Source: Metallosphaera tengchongensis
GTDB lineage: Archaea; Thermoproteota; Thermoprotei_A; Sulfolobales; Sulfolobaceae
Assembly: GCF_013343295.1 (NCBI RefSeq)
Contig: NZ_CP049074.1
Location: 248,001 to 312,000, forward strand
DNA length: 64,000 nt
Direction: 5' to 3'
The notes under the pieces: generated by a model
What the model saw: the letters and a program-made list of their open reading frames with translations, nothing else
Databases searched by the model: none
Told to the model about the DNA's origin: nothing
Made by a program: the position numbers and the translations under genes
In this document: positions 1 through 8,786 of the stretch, one piece after another
Layout: each line of letters opens with the position of its first letter
Position numbering within the stretch: the stretch's first letter is position 1

Positions 1-575
1 AGCTCTCAGAGGCTGGAGCAGTGTCTGCAATATATGCTGGGGCATACAAGTCGTGGTTACCTTATCTTTACGCAATAGTAGGTGTTACGGTAGTGCTATT
101 TCCTACCTTCACAGTCGGTAGGCTCATTGAGTTACTCCCTATCCAATACGTGTTAATTGTAGGTGGGTTTATCCTAGCGTATTTCGGATATAGACTAATA
201 AGGAGCGCAAGGAGATCCTTCAAAGGATTCAGAAAACATACCGAGGAAAGAGAGGGAATTGGAGTGGTATTGGTCATTTCTATGACAGAAGCTTTTGAGG
301 ATTCGTTAGTTGCATTAGCTCTAATTCCTCAAAGTTACTACTCAACCCTCTTAGGGACCGGAATAGCCGTTGTTCTTGTATTAGCCCTCACTGCACTCTT
401 AAAGAACAAGATCGCTAAGATAAGATTACCACATTTGAAGTTTGTCTTATCTTCCCTTCTCTTTTCCCTAGCTTCTTTATGGATCCTCGAGGTAGTCCTT
501 AACGTCTCTGAAATCCTTATCGTCCCTCTCTTTTTGATCTTCGTAGGGGTGAATTATTGTATAATTAAACTCTAA
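1..575 (+). CDS. Multi-pass membrane protein, 5' end outside window
   Basis: The reading frame is open from base 3 and runs through the first possible start (GTG at 21) without a stop, so the gene most likely begins before the window. The visible part has about five or six hydrophobic segments. Acidic residues sit in membrane-like context twice (S-E-A-G-A at the very start and T-E-A-F-E-D-S about residue 90), which suggests a two-fold repeated transporter-like fold of the kind seen in COG4280 or Ftr1-like membrane proteins. That family link is a guess from memory of the pattern; substrate unknown. An unrelated transporter gene follows after 137 bases. Confidence 0.6.
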   Translation, partial: LSEAGAVSAIYAGAYKSWLPYLYAIVGVTVVLFPTFTVGRLIELLPIQYVLIVGGFILAYFGYRLIRSARRSFKGFRKHTEEREGIGVVLVISMTEAFEDSLVALALIPQSYYSTLLGTGIAVVLVLALTALLKNKIAKIRLPHLKFVLSSLLFSLASLWILEVVLNVSEILIVPLFLIFVGVNYCIIKL

Positions 576-712
576 TAGATTGAGTGCTAGCTTCAATTCA
601 GTATTCCCATATCTTCAACATTTAGGATGGCTTCAATAACGGGCAAATCCAAGTTTTGAAACATAAAACCGTAGCCCAAGGCTTTAAACTATTCGCCATT
701 AATAAAGGTAAA

Positions 713-1534
713 ATGAAAATTAACAAGGGGTTCAATTACCTCACTCTGGCGTCTGTGCTCTGGGGAACTATTGGGATAGCGGTCCAATTTTCCTACAAGG
801 CCGGAGGAAACTCCATTGGAATGGTAGGCTTTAGGACACTGTTCTCGTTAATCGTAACCATATTCCTGCTCGATAGGAGGATGCTTTTCAGGAGAGAATC
901 CATAATTATGGGCCTCGTCTCTGGGTTATTTTATGAGACTTACACTTTCGCTATCACAATTGATGGTGCTCCGCTCTCTTCTTTTCTTCTTTATACTGCG
1001 CCTATTTTCGTGGCAGTAATCTCGTTTGGCTTAGTCAAGGAGAGAATAACCTCGAGAAAAGTCGCCGCGATATTCATTGTTATTTTTGCATTATATTTAG
1101 AATACCTAGGCACACCAACTTTCTACCAAGTTTTTTGGGGGTTAATGTCTGGCTTAACTTATGGGATGCTAATTTCGTTCTCAAAATACCTTCAGACTAA
1201 AGATTATAGGGAAATCGATATTCTTGGAGTGCAATCTTTTTGGTCGTCGATCTTAGTATTTCCGCTTCTTTTATTAAATAGAGATACCATTTCTCTACCC
1301 TCCCTTTTGGGGGGAGTTTACCTCGCAGTGTTAGGTACGATAATTCCGTACTATTTCTTCTACAAGGGAATTAAGTATGCAGATTCAACTATAGCAACCG
1401 TTATAACGGCCTTGGAGCCAGTGGTGACTACCATCTTATCCTTACCGTTACTGGGTGAAGGATTAACGGGATATCAGTTGATTGGCTCAGTCTTGATACT
1501 TCTCTGTGCTATTTGGCTCTCCATCTCTGTCTAG
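713..1534 (+). CDS. EamA/DMT-family transporter
   Basis: This is a ten-segment membrane protein of the drug/metabolite transporter superfamily, with two EamA halves (about residues 5-130 and 140-270) and the usual G-Y-Q-x-x-G-x-x-L-I pattern before the last segment. It probably exports a small metabolite; the substrate cannot be read. A longer frame begins with TTG at 656, but ATG 713 is preferred: a TATA-like element (tttaaac, about 682-688) lies roughly 28 bases before it, as expected for a leaderless Sulfolobales mRNA, and the extra 19 residues look unlike an EamA N-terminus. It stands alone, with a repeat-bearing gap downstream. Confidence 0.85.
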   Translation: MKINKGFNYLTLASVLWGTIGIAVQFSYKAGGNSIGMVGFRTLFSLIVTIFLLDRRMLFRRESIIMGLVSGLFYETYTFAITIDGAPLSSFLLYTAPIFVAVISFGLVKERITSRKVAAIFIVIFALYLEYLGTPTFYQVFWGLMSGLTYGMLISFSKYLQTKDYREIDILGVQSFWSSILVFPLLLLNRDTISLPSLLGGVYLAVLGTIIPYYFFYKGIKYADSTIATVITALEPVVTTILSLPLLGEGLTGYQLIGSVLILLCAIWLSISV

Positions 1535-1603
1535 GAATTCAGATAAGAGGTAAACGGTGTGTAGCCTTAGTTAGCAGTTTCCGTGGGCCCGTTGAGTTTA
1601 TAT

Positions 1604-1811
1604 GATTTCATGACTATGTACGATAAGACCTAAGTGTAGAGACCTGTCCCAGATGTGGGCCTATATTTCGACTTAGGGTAAGGTCATGAGACTAGAGTTG
1701 TTCAGATTCCCCTACCTAGTGGGTTGGGGTTAGCCCACTGAGAGGTGAGAGGAGATCCTCTCGACTCTCGTGAAGCTCAAGGGTCGAGGGTTGATATCAA
1801 ATCATGAAATC
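1604..1811. repeat. MITE-like segment with 10-bp terminal inverted repeats
   Basis: The gap 1535-1877 holds no gene. Perfect inverted repeats GATTTCATGA (1604-1613) and TCATGAAATC (1802-1811) bound 208 bases. Inside are a short translated scrap with a C-P-R-C-G zinc-knuckle motif (around 1641-1662, plus strand, stop-bounded) and two successive hairpins, 1718-1739 and 1747-1762. This looks like the shrunken remnant of a transposable element, but no target-site duplication is evident and the arms are short. Confidence 0.35.
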
Positions 1812-1877
1812 TGATAAAATCCAAACCCCTTAGATAGAAGTTCTAAGTACTCCAGAGATGGCATTATTCTTTAGACC

Positions 1878-2837
1878 TTAAATATTCAGTATGCTTTTTA
1901 AAACGCCGAAAGCCGCTAAAGAGGATATTACCGCGATAAAGGGAGAAGTCAGCCAACCCCTAGCCACTTGCTTCAACTGATTTTTTACGTCTGGACCATA
2001 ACTCCTGAAACTCAGCCCGAGTATACCTCCCATCACGGTCTGTGTAATAGATATTGGAACTCCCAGTAGTGTAAAAACCTCTGATATTATGTCGCTCCCC
2101 AAAAGAGCCGACGTGGCGCTCAAGTAACCCATCCTTGTAAGTCTAAAACCAACAACAATGGATGCCTTTCTGGAACTAAAATATATTCCCAGTGCAGCTG
2201 AAAACGCGTAAAGAGGGAGAGTAACGTATGCAGGTTCTGCCAACAAGCCTTCAGAAACAATGATACCTATCGCATTAGCCCCAGTTACGAAAGAAGTAAA
2301 AACTGCTGATGAAATTATTAATGCTTTATATATTTTCATTTCCTTGATAATTTTCTTCTGCCTCGTAGCTAACTTTGCTAGCCCAAAATAGAGAAGGATG
2401 GAACAAAGTATGGCAAGTAAGGGGGAAACAAGCCAGGAAGTGAAAGTGAACCAAAACTTCGTCCAATCGAACTCAAGTCCCTTAGAAAGGAGCACTATCA
2501 CAGCAAGAGAGGGATAGATCATTTGACTTAGGGAGGACGGAATGCCAGTCTTATTCAGGTAATAAAATGAAATTACAGACGCAACAAAGACAAAAAGTAC
2601 GGCTGCGTCAAGATATGGTGAAGGTCCATTAACTGTTCCATAAATTGAACTCTCCATTGATATGGATCCTATTGCAACCCCAAAGAATATGCTAAGTGAG
2701 CTTACTAGATATGAGTACCTTCTCCTCAGGGAATTCGTTGATATCAGTATACCCAAAGAAGTTGCGGAGTTGTTCCCACCAACCACAAAAGAGGATAAAA
2801 ACCCAATAACAAAAAGCAATAAAGTTAAGAAATCCAT
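1878..2837 (-). CDS. pit: PiT-family inorganic phosphate permease
   Basis: Sodium- or proton-coupled phosphate importer of the cytoplasmic membrane. The two inverted halves carry the PiT signatures G-G-N-N-S-A-T-S-L-G near residue 20 and V-T-G-A-N-A-I-G near residue 185, with about ten hydrophobic segments. ATG 2837 is preferred over TTG 2840; it overlaps the stop of the upstream ribbon-helix-helix gene (TGATG), so the two are probably co-translated. The PhoU-like DUF47 partner usual for archaeal PiT proteins is encoded 1.6 kb away at 4460-5119. Confidence 0.88.
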   Translation of the reverse strand: MDFLTLLLFVIGFLSSFVVGGNNSATSLGILISTNSLRRRYSYLVSSLSIFFGVAIGSISMESSIYGTVNGPSPYLDAAVLFVFVASVISFYYLNKTGIPSSLSQMIYPSLAVIVLLSKGLEFDWTKFWFTFTSWLVSPLLAILCSILLYFGLAKLATRQKKIIKEMKIYKALIISSAVFTSFVTGANAIGIIVSEGLLAEPAYVTLPLYAFSAALGIYFSSRKASIVVGFRLTRMGYLSATSALLGSDIISEVFTLLGVPISITQTVMGGILGLSFRSYGPDVKNQLKQVARGWLTSPFIAVISSLAAFGVLKSILNI

Positions 2838-3088
2838 CAAGGACTTTTAGAGTTCTGCGATTTAATAACTTTTATGTAATACTGTATAACATGCCTTAAG
2901 TAATCGCTCCTGTTCTGTACACTTCTTCGCCTAGCGTCTTCGTCCACCTTTTCCAATAGATCGGAAGATATCTTGAATGTAACAGTTTTACTACTGTCCA
3001 CGCCATCCACATATATTACTCCTGTGTTAGTAGTTTCATCGAATACAACGTCGACCTTGTTCTTTGCCTGAGGGCGATCGATTGTCAT
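2837..3088 (-). CDS. Ribbon-helix-helix (CopG-like) regulator
   Basis: A small protein (83 aa from ATG 3088) with a C-terminal ribbon-helix-helix pattern: a strand K-T-V-T-F-K-I, then helix S-S-D-L-L-E-K-V-D-E-D-A, then R-S-x-Y-L-R-H-V-I-x-Y-Y. The N-terminal half (I-Y-V-D-G-V-D) may be a ligand or dimer module. ATG 3088 is chosen over TTG/ATG starts nine codons upstream because GAGGTT stands six bases before it. It is the first gene of a two-gene unit with the PiT permease, so it may regulate phosphate uptake; that is inference from position. A TATA-like ggtttatg lies about 3123-3132. Confidence 0.72.
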   Translation of the reverse strand: MTIDRPQAKNKVDVVFDETTNTGVIYVDGVDSSKTVTFKISSDLLEKVDEDARRRSVQNRSDYLRHVIQYYIKVIKSQNSKSP

Positions 3089-3115
3089 AATTAGAACCTC
3101 GATTAATGTAATCAT

Positions 3116-3504
3116 ATCAGCACATAAACCTTTTTCCCGGGAAGAGATTAGAATAGTTTAAATACTAATATGTCATGATTTCTAAAGACTATATATTTCT
3201 GCGCCCTTAAAGACTAAAAAGTTACAAAACAATTAAGATATTTTAGAGAATCTATGTAAATAAATAAACATGATTCATCATTAATTTCATAAAGTTTCCG
3301 TGAAATCTTGCGCCGTCTAAACTTCATGGATAAAAAGAGGTTCTGATCCCAATTCAGTATGTTATCTAAAATGTTGGATGTGTAGACATACTAATAGAAG
3401 GCACCAATGGTCAGCGAACCGTTGGGAACTCATTGATGCATAGTATGAGCACTGTCGATGATCGGTCCTCGATAAAGCTTGTATAAGTTTTGGAAAGCTT
3501 CCCA
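3116..3504. other. Intergenic gap, promoter only
   Basis: AT-rich DNA of about 390 bases between a minus-strand regulator and the stop of the next minus-strand gene. It contains the regulator's promoter-like TATA elements (near 3123-3132 and 3151-3162). No open frame with a credible start, tRNA or clear long repeat was found; two AAGCTT sites flank the end of the next gene. Confidence 0.5.
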
Positions 3505-3786
3505 TTACTTATAGAACAATGAAACCATACCGGCTGGATGATAATCATCAAATAAACACATTACAAAGGAGTTCGGTCTTACCCTAGATATTACACCTTT
3601 CATTTTTTCGCAAAAATTTTCGCTCTGATTGGACACTACAACAAGTCCCTCTACCGATCTTGGTAAAGCGACATTGAGTGTTGATTCTAGATTTGTAATC
3701 ATTTTTATAGGTATAATAATTTTCTTATTAAAACCGTGCTCCGCAAGAATTCTACCTACATATGGTTGAACTTGATATTGAGCCAA
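3505..3786 (-). CDS. Hypothetical protein (93 aa)
   Basis: Not recognised. The frame starts with TTG 3786, eight bases after a GAGGG ribosome-site-like sequence, and a TATA-like gtttaaaag lies near 3820-3829. The protein reads as alternating strands and helices (K-K-I-I-I-P-I-K-M near residue 23, G-L-V-V-V-S-N near residue 47) with two cysteines and no membrane segment or signal peptide. It is divergent from a ribbon-helix-helix gene at 3944, sharing a 157-base intergenic region, so the two may be co-regulated. Confidence 0.5.
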   Translation of the reverse strand: MAQYQVQPYVGRILAEHGFNKKIIIPIKMITNLESTLNVALPRSVEGLVVVSNQSENFCEKMKGVISRVRPNSFVMCLFDDYHPAGMVSLFYK

Positions 3787-3914
3787 TGTCCATTCCCTCT
3801 TTAGGTAATACGAAAGCGCACTTTTAAACTTTTGTTATAATTCTGAATATAATCCTAGAACATTAAGGTTTCATTTTCTATCGTTTGGACTTTAGTTTGT
3901 ATATATAAAGTCTG

Positions 3915-3931
3915 ATGACACCAACTGTCAT
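3915..3931. promoter_or_regulatory. Candidate operator: ATGACA-N5-TGTCAT
   Basis: A perfect 6-bp inverted repeat with a 5-base spacer lies between the TATA box (tatatataaa, about 3899-3909) and ATG 3944, covering the expected transcription start. Because the downstream gene encodes a ribbon-helix-helix protein, autoregulation through this site is plausible. Confidence 0.5.
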
Positions 3932-3943
3932 AGAAAGGTTTAA

Positions 3944-4459
3944 ATGTTTTCAAGAAAACATGAAATCATGTCTGATGACAACAACCAAGAAAATAAAACC
4001 GTAACTATTAGGGGCATAGATTCCAAGTTATATGAGAGAATAGTTAAACTGGCACATGACACAGGTAAGACCGTAGGAGAACTTACGAATCAAGCCATGA
4101 GTCAGTTCTTAAGTGCTGTGGCTGAAGCTGAAATGATCACCTATAACGTCAAGGACAGTATAAAGAATACCGGAAAGGCCTTTATAGATGGGTTTAATGA
4201 GTCAAAAAAGAACGTTCTTGTAATCTCAAACATAGGAGAACTTACAGTCTATAAGTCTGAAATCATTTCCTCTAACAAGATTATATCATTCAGAAACATT
4301 GGTAAGCTTTCCTTACCAGATTTGGATCAGGAAACGTTAGACAAGTATATCGATTCTTTAGTCTACATCGATGAATTAGTTATACCCCCTTCCATCAATA
4401 AAATATTGTTGATGCAGAAAGCAAAATTCATAAAGAAGATCTCATCTCCACCGCAGTGA
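3944..4459 (+). CDS. Ribbon-helix-helix domain protein with extra C-terminal domain
   Basis: Residues about 17-55 form a ribbon-helix-helix pattern (K-T-V-T-I-R-G-I, then a helix with Y-E-R-I-V-K-L-A, then V-G-E-L-T-N-Q-A). A second part, about residues 85-165, repeats short strands (I-G-E-L-T-V-Y, I-G-K-L-S-L-P, I-D-E-L-V-I-P) and resembles a small beta-repeat or ligand-binding module. It is probably a DNA-binding regulator. ATG 3944 has AAAGGT before it; ATG 3968 is an alternative. The stop abuts the stop of the convergent DUF47 gene with no gap. Position between phosphate genes suggests, but does not prove, a role there. Confidence 0.65.
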   Translation: MFSRKHEIMSDDNNQENKTVTIRGIDSKLYERIVKLAHDTGKTVGELTNQAMSQFLSAVAEAEMITYNVKDSIKNTGKAFIDGFNESKKNVLVISNIGELTVYKSEIISSNKIISFRNIGKLSLPDLDQETLDKYIDSLVYIDELVIPPSINKILLMQKAKFIKKISSPPQ

Positions 4460-5119
4460 TTAGGCCTTTAGCGTCGCGTAAAGAGTTTCTATACTTAACG
4501 TAGCTTCTTCCATATAATCAAGAATATCGTCCATGAATATTATGACGTCCTTAAACTGCAGGATACTAATTACATCTGCGACCTTTTCAGAGTCGTATAA
4601 TCTCTGAATGAGTACATCTTTGATATCATCTCCGTTCCTTTCAAGAAGCTGTATTTCTTTTCCGACCCTAATCGATTCTTTCATATCGACTTTCATGTAG
4701 GAAATCATCGTAGAGAGTTTCTCCCCTGCCTCAATGATGGTACTCATGTAAGTCAGAAGTCCTTCACTCAGGGTCTTTAAAAGATCCTCATTGGGTCTCC
4801 TGGATGAAATCGCCCTCCCTGAATCTTTTATAGCTTTGATAGTGTTGTACAAAGCTTGGGTTAACATCATCATTGATTCCTTGAAGTCGGGCAAGAATGC
4901 CTCGCCGTAAAGCATTGAAACTATCTCTTCCCTGGTCATTGCAACCCTTTCATAAATGGACTTTATTTTAATCGACTCTGAAGTTAACCCGTCCCTATCT
5001 CCCCTTATAACTTTCTTGACCAGTTCGTTTAACCTGAGTATAGCGTCGCCGATCCCCTTTGACATCTCCATAGTTTTATTGAAAATAATCTCCTCCTTAT
5101 TGATACTTAGCTTTATCAT
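4460..5119 (-). CDS. DUF47/PhoU-like protein
   Basis: An all-helical protein of about 219 residues with the DUF47 (PhoU-like) layout: long amphipathic helices, acidic E/D-rich repeats (E-L-V-K-K, E-A-G-E-K-L, N-G-D-D-I-K-D-V) and a final D-V-I-I-F-M-D-D-I-L-D motif. Family members accompany PiT permeases and modulate phosphate transport in the cytoplasm. ATG 5119 is chosen over GTG 5122; a TATA-like tttttaaat lies 26 bases upstream, so the mRNA is probably leaderless and separate from citrate synthase, whose stop is 33 bases upstream. Confidence 0.8.
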   Translation of the reverse strand: MIKLSINKEEIIFNKTMEMSKGIGDAILRLNELVKKVIRGDRDGLTSESIKIKSIYERVAMTREEIVSMLYGEAFLPDFKESMMMLTQALYNTIKAIKDSGRAISSRRPNEDLLKTLSEGLLTYMSTIIEAGEKLSTMISYMKVDMKESIRVGKEIQLLERNGDDIKDVLIQRLYDSEKVADVISILQFKDVIIFMDDILDYMEEATLSIETLYATLKA

Positions 5120-5152
5120 CACTCTTATAGGTATCTTAGCCGCATTTAAAAA

Positions 5153-6268
5153 TTATTGCCTTTCATCTATAGGAATGTATTTTTTTCCTAGATCTCCAAC
5201 GTAAATAGCCTTAGGTCTAATTAACTTGTTGTCCAGCAAGTATTCGTCAACGTGAGCTGTCCATCCAACAACCCTAGCTGAAGCGAATATGGTAGGAAAG
5301 AGATCAGTGTCAAAACCCAGGGAAAAAAACACTAAACCTGAGTAGAAATCTACATTGGGATAAATACCTCTCTTTCCTAGAATTTTAATTCCTATTTCTT
5401 CAATTTTCTCTGCAACCTTATAAAGTCTCTCAGTAGGTTTTCCTTCTGTAACTTCCCTGGCATAGTCCTTGAGAATTTTGGCCCTTGGATCCATGGTCTT
5501 ATATATTCTGTGACCAAAACCCATCAATCTGTGCCCGGTACTTAGTTTATTCAAAACGTACTTCTCGACCTGGTCTGGACTTTCAACTTCCATGAACTGC
5601 TTGAGTGCCTCAGAGTTAGCCCCACCGTGGAGTGGACCCTTTAGAGCTGAAATACCAGCCACGACAGAAGAATATATGTCAGACAGAGTAGACGCAACGA
5701 CTAGACACGCCATGGTAGAGGCGTTCATTTCGTGGTCCATGTGAAGCATGAGAGCAACGTCCATGGTTTTAGAGAAATTGAGGTCAGGTTTTTCACCGTT
5801 TATCATATACAGGAAGTTTTCAGCGTGGGATAAGGAAGGGTCTGGTTCTATAAACTTTTGGTCACGCCTAGTCCTTTGAATCAAAGATATTATAGTTGGA
5901 ATTTTTGCGGTGATCTTTATAGCCTTAGTGACAAGTCCCTCCTCCCTTCTATCTTCTAGACCCATCATGCTCACTGCAGTCCTAAGAATGTCCATGGGGT
6001 TCGCAGTCTTAGCCACTTTAGACACAAAAGTGGATATTTCCTCAGATACATTTCTCTCTTCAGCTAAGTGAGATTTTAGATCCGCCAGTTCACGTTGCGT
6101 AGGTAGCTTTCCATACCAGATTAGGTAGGATACCTCTTCAAAGTTCGAAAAACTGGCCAAGTCGTATATTGAGTAGCCTCTATAGTAAAGTCTACCGAGA
6201 TCACCGTCAATATAGGTTATTGAAGTCTCTTTTATCGCTATGTCCTCAAGACCTTTTCGAAGTTCCAA
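5153..6268 (-). CDS. gltA: Citrate synthase
   Basis: Condenses acetyl-CoA with oxaloacetate in the cytoplasm, feeding the TCA cycle. Length (371 aa) is typical of archaeal type I enzymes. The catalytic set is present: His214 in G-P-L-H-G-G-A, His253 in G-F-G-H-R-I-Y-K, and Asp307 in N-V-D-F-Y-S-G, with the CoA-binding R-A-K segment between. Methylcitrate synthase activity is possible, since the families are close. The start overlaps the end of the upstream DUF763 gene by 23 bases, suggesting one transcript. sucCD, another TCA step, lies 57 kb away in the same window. Confidence 0.93.
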   Translation of the reverse strand: MELRKGLEDIAIKETSITYIDGDLGRLYYRGYSIYDLASFSNFEEVSYLIWYGKLPTQRELADLKSHLAEERNVSEEISTFVSKVAKTANPMDILRTAVSMMGLEDRREEGLVTKAIKITAKIPTIISLIQRTRRDQKFIEPDPSLSHAENFLYMINGEKPDLNFSKTMDVALMLHMDHEMNASTMACLVVASTLSDIYSSVVAGISALKGPLHGGANSEALKQFMEVESPDQVEKYVLNKLSTGHRLMGFGHRIYKTMDPRAKILKDYAREVTEGKPTERLYKVAEKIEEIGIKILGKRGIYPNVDFYSGLVFFSLGFDTDLFPTIFASARVVGWTAHVDEYLLDNKLIRPKAIYVGDLGKKYIPIDERQ

Positions 6269-7388
6269 GTTTTAACTCCCTGAGCTTATTTAGTGCTAGA
6301 CTCTTATCTTTTTTATCTAACTTAGTTTGGCTTACTATATCCTCAAGTGTCTGTATTACCTCGAAAGCTACGTCTCGTCTCACAGGATAGGGGACACCGT
6401 CCTTACCGCCTATGGCAAAGGCGTACTTAAAGGGATCGTAGGGATAGTTCACTGGATCCCTGTAGGATGGCGGTTCGCTGTATATCAGATCCGATATTAA
6501 ACTCAAGGCTCTTACTGTTGACGGACCCAAGCCGAGGAGGAGAGCGTCTTGAAGATTGGTTGGAGAGAACTCTCTTACATGGTTTAGGATCTTCATTACC
6601 TTATTCACGTCAACCGGTTTCATGTAGATCATCCTCGCTTCCCTCGATATTGCCCCTAAGGTCCCTAGCCCAAGCCAGGACTCTATGGAATTTCCTCTTA
6701 TATAAGACATCAATTGTAGATATTGTCTACTAATCCTCCTCGGGTCCTCCCCCAGAAGATCAATTATTACCTCCTTGGCTTCATGGGACTCATGGACGTT
6801 AAGTACTACTCCGTTGTAAGCCCCGGCTATTCCTTCCCTAAGCTCATCCACCGGGTTTGCTACGGATATCCAGTGATACCTCCTGGCGAACTTCGTCTCC
6901 AGATTCATCCCTTGTTGGATTACTCCCCATCTGCCTTTTTCGTCCAGGATTAGGGAATGATGATATAGTTCATACCCATCCTGAAGAAGGGTAGAGTCGA
7001 CTTTCGCGACCAACCTGCTAGTTCTTTCTAGTTTCTCCACATCCACGTCAAATCTGCCAGGTAACTTGCGCAGCTCTAAGGGTACGTTAAGCGAGTTTCT
7101 CCCCTTTCCGCCTAGAATGGCTAATCCATCGTCTTGAGGTCTAGTTACCTCTTTGAGTATTCCCAACGTTACCGTAGTTGAGCCAGAGGAGTCCCAGTCC
7201 ATACCTATTACGTTATTAAATCCTTGGAACCAAAGAGGATTTGAAAGACGTTCAACTACTTTTCCCGGTCCCCACTCCAAGAGCATAACGTCCATAATTG
7301 CCCTAGAAAGTCTTCTCATTATTGGGATTAGCCAGTTTGGAACTCTACCGTAATGGAGGGGGAGGTCGCTTACTCCAGTTATCTCCAT
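6246..7388 (-). CDS. DUF763 family protein
   Basis: A 380-residue protein matching the DUF763 family: N-terminal D-L-P-L-H-Y-G-R-V-P-x-W-L, then M-D-W-D-S-S-G-S-T-T, an E-L-Y-H-H segment near residue 140, and a helix-hairpin-helix-like L-L-L-G-L-G-P-S-T-V-R-A near residue 287. The family is widespread in archaea and thermophilic bacteria; a nucleic-acid role is suspected from the helix-hairpin-helix, but no activity is established to my knowledge. It is divergent from a phosphoesterase gene at 7421 with a 32-base shared promoter region. Confidence 0.85.
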   Translation of the reverse strand: MEITGVSDLPLHYGRVPNWLIPIMRRLSRAIMDVMLLEWGPGKVVERLSNPLWFQGFNNVIGMDWDSSGSTTVTLGILKEVTRPQDDGLAILGGKGRNSLNVPLELRKLPGRFDVDVEKLERTSRLVAKVDSTLLQDGYELYHHSLILDEKGRWGVIQQGMNLETKFARRYHWISVANPVDELREGIAGAYNGVVLNVHESHEAKEVIIDLLGEDPRRISRQYLQLMSYIRGNSIESWLGLGTLGAISREARMIYMKPVDVNKVMKILNHVREFSPTNLQDALLLGLGPSTVRALSLISDLIYSEPPSYRDPVNYPYDPFKYAFAIGGKDGVPYPVRRDVAFEVIQTLEDIVSQTKLDKKDKSLALNKLRELKLGTSKRS

Positions 7389-7420
7389 GAAATATTTAGT
7401 AGCTAAGTGAATTAAAAACC

Positions 7421-8077
7421 ATGATATTCGGGGCTGTCTCCGATATACATTCTCCTAGGTTCCTAAACCAATTCTTCAACTCGCTCAGGTACTCCACTAA
7501 TTTTCCCCTAATAGTTCTAGCAGGAGACCTCGTGGATAGGGGAAAGGTGCTCCACTTCGACCCTGTCTATAGGGCTCTAAAGACAAGTAAAGTTGTGGCT
7601 GTGTTCGGGAATGAGGACTTTAGAGAGGTCAGGGACGAATTTAGACGCCTATACCCTAACGTAATTTGGCTAGAGGACAGTTCTATAACGCTGGAATTAG
7701 ACGTTGTAAAAATATACCTTGTTGGGAGCGAAGGTATAATCAGTAAACCAACGAGATGGCAGAGGGAGATTGGGATCAACGAAGAGTTTTATCTTAAAAG
7801 AAAGGAGAGGGTTGAAAAACTGCTCTGTGACAAAAAGGGGGATATAACAATTCTTATAACCCATTACTCCTCTACATTTGAGACTCTTTACGGAGAGAAG
7901 AGGTGGGCATACCTAGAGTTGGGGTACCCACTCATTGAGGAGCTAGAGTGTAAGCCGAATATAGCTATTCACGGTCATGCGCACAAATCTCTTTTACATA
8001 AGGCTAGGATAGGGGAAACTGAGGTGTATAACGTTGCACTTCCAGCAACCCACGAGATAACTAAAATAAAAATTTAA
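7421..8077 (+). CDS. Calcineurin-like metallophosphoesterase
   Basis: A 218-aa protein with the two-metal phosphoesterase motifs in order: D8-I-H10, G-D36-L-V-D, G-N64-E-D, T-H-Y near residue 146 and H-G-H-A-H near residue 190. The usual GNH is GNE here, as in some YfcE-like phosphodiesterases, which may mean a diesterase preference. Its substrate (nucleotide, cyclic nucleotide or other phosphoester) cannot be read. Cytoplasmic, no signal peptide. It shares a short promoter region with DUF763. Confidence 0.85.
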   Translation: MIFGAVSDIHSPRFLNQFFNSLRYSTNFPLIVLAGDLVDRGKVLHFDPVYRALKTSKVVAVFGNEDFREVRDEFRRLYPNVIWLEDSSITLELDVVKIYLVGSEGIISKPTRWQREIGINEEFYLKRKERVEKLLCDKKGDITILITHYSSTFETLYGEKRWAYLELGYPLIEELECKPNIAIHGHAHKSLLHKARIGETEVYNVALPATHEITKIKI

Positions 8078-8089
8078 CGGAAAAAGTTG

Positions 8090-8737
8090 TTAAACTCTTT
8101 GGTCTTGGGGTAGTTCCTCGTACTTCTTGAACATGAGATACCAAGCTTTAGCGTTGGGCAACTTCATCCTCATTTCAGCTTCCATCAACGTGGTTGGGGC
8201 GCCCACAACAACTTCCTTTCCTGGCTCCCAGTTTGCAGGTGTTGAGACCTTTGCTTTATACGTAACTATCAGGGCCTTAGTGATTCTAATGAGCTCTTGC
8301 ATGTTTCTTCCAGCTTCAATTGGGTATAATGCCATGAACCTTATGGTACCCTGCGGGTCCACTATGAAGACTCCTCTCACTGTCAGGCCTGAGTTCTCCT
8401 CTATCAAATCAAGGAGTCTAGCGACCTTCTTGTCAGGATCTGCAATCACAGGGAAGGGGATCTTTATTCCATATCTCTGCTCGATATCCGACAGCCAAGC
8501 TATATGGGAGTAAATGCTGTCTACACTGAGTCCCACCAGTTGGACACCAAGCTTCTCAAATTCCTGGTAATTCCTGGCAAACTCCACGAATTCTGTTGTG
8601 CAAACTGGGGTGAAATCTGCTGGATGAGCGAATAGGAATAACCACTTCCCTTTACCAAATATATCTTTATAAAAATCTATGGGACCTGCGGTTGTCATGA
8701 CTTGGATATCCGGAAACTTCTGATATGTTTTGACCAT
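8090..8737 (-). CDS. 1-Cys peroxiredoxin (Prx6/Bcp2-like)
   Basis: Reduces hydrogen peroxide and organic hydroperoxides. The protein (215 aa) has the peroxidatic Cys46 in D-F-T-P-V-C-T-T-E-F and no second cysteine, so it is a 1-Cys enzyme needing an external thiol. The C-terminal extension with A-N-W-E-P-G-K-E is typical of Prx6-type archaeal enzymes of 215 residues. It is converging with the phosphoesterase 13 bases away. tnpB debris lies directly upstream. Confidence 0.92.
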   Translation of the reverse strand: MVKTYQKFPDIQVMTTAGPIDFYKDIFGKGKWLFLFAHPADFTPVCTTEFVEFARNYQEFEKLGVQLVGLSVDSIYSHIAWLSDIEQRYGIKIPFPVIADPDKKVARLLDLIEENSGLTVRGVFIVDPQGTIRFMALYPIEAGRNMQELIRITKALIVTYKAKVSTPANWEPGKEVVVGAPTTLMEAEMRMKLPNAKAWYLMFKKYEELPQDQRV

Positions 8738-8786
8738 GTTATCACTAATCTAGTTAACCTAGCCTCAGTTAAATTAGTTGCTTAAG

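Noticed and set aside
3913-3974. Possible C/D-box small RNA (TGATGA ... CTGA)
   Set aside because: The boxes overlap the promoter and first codons of a regulator gene and no internal C'/D' pair was seen; the TGATGA is better explained as part of an inverted repeat.
8127-8513. 128-codon plus-strand frame opposite the peroxiredoxin
   Set aside because: The minus-strand peroxiredoxin is unmistakable; this frame has no independent support.
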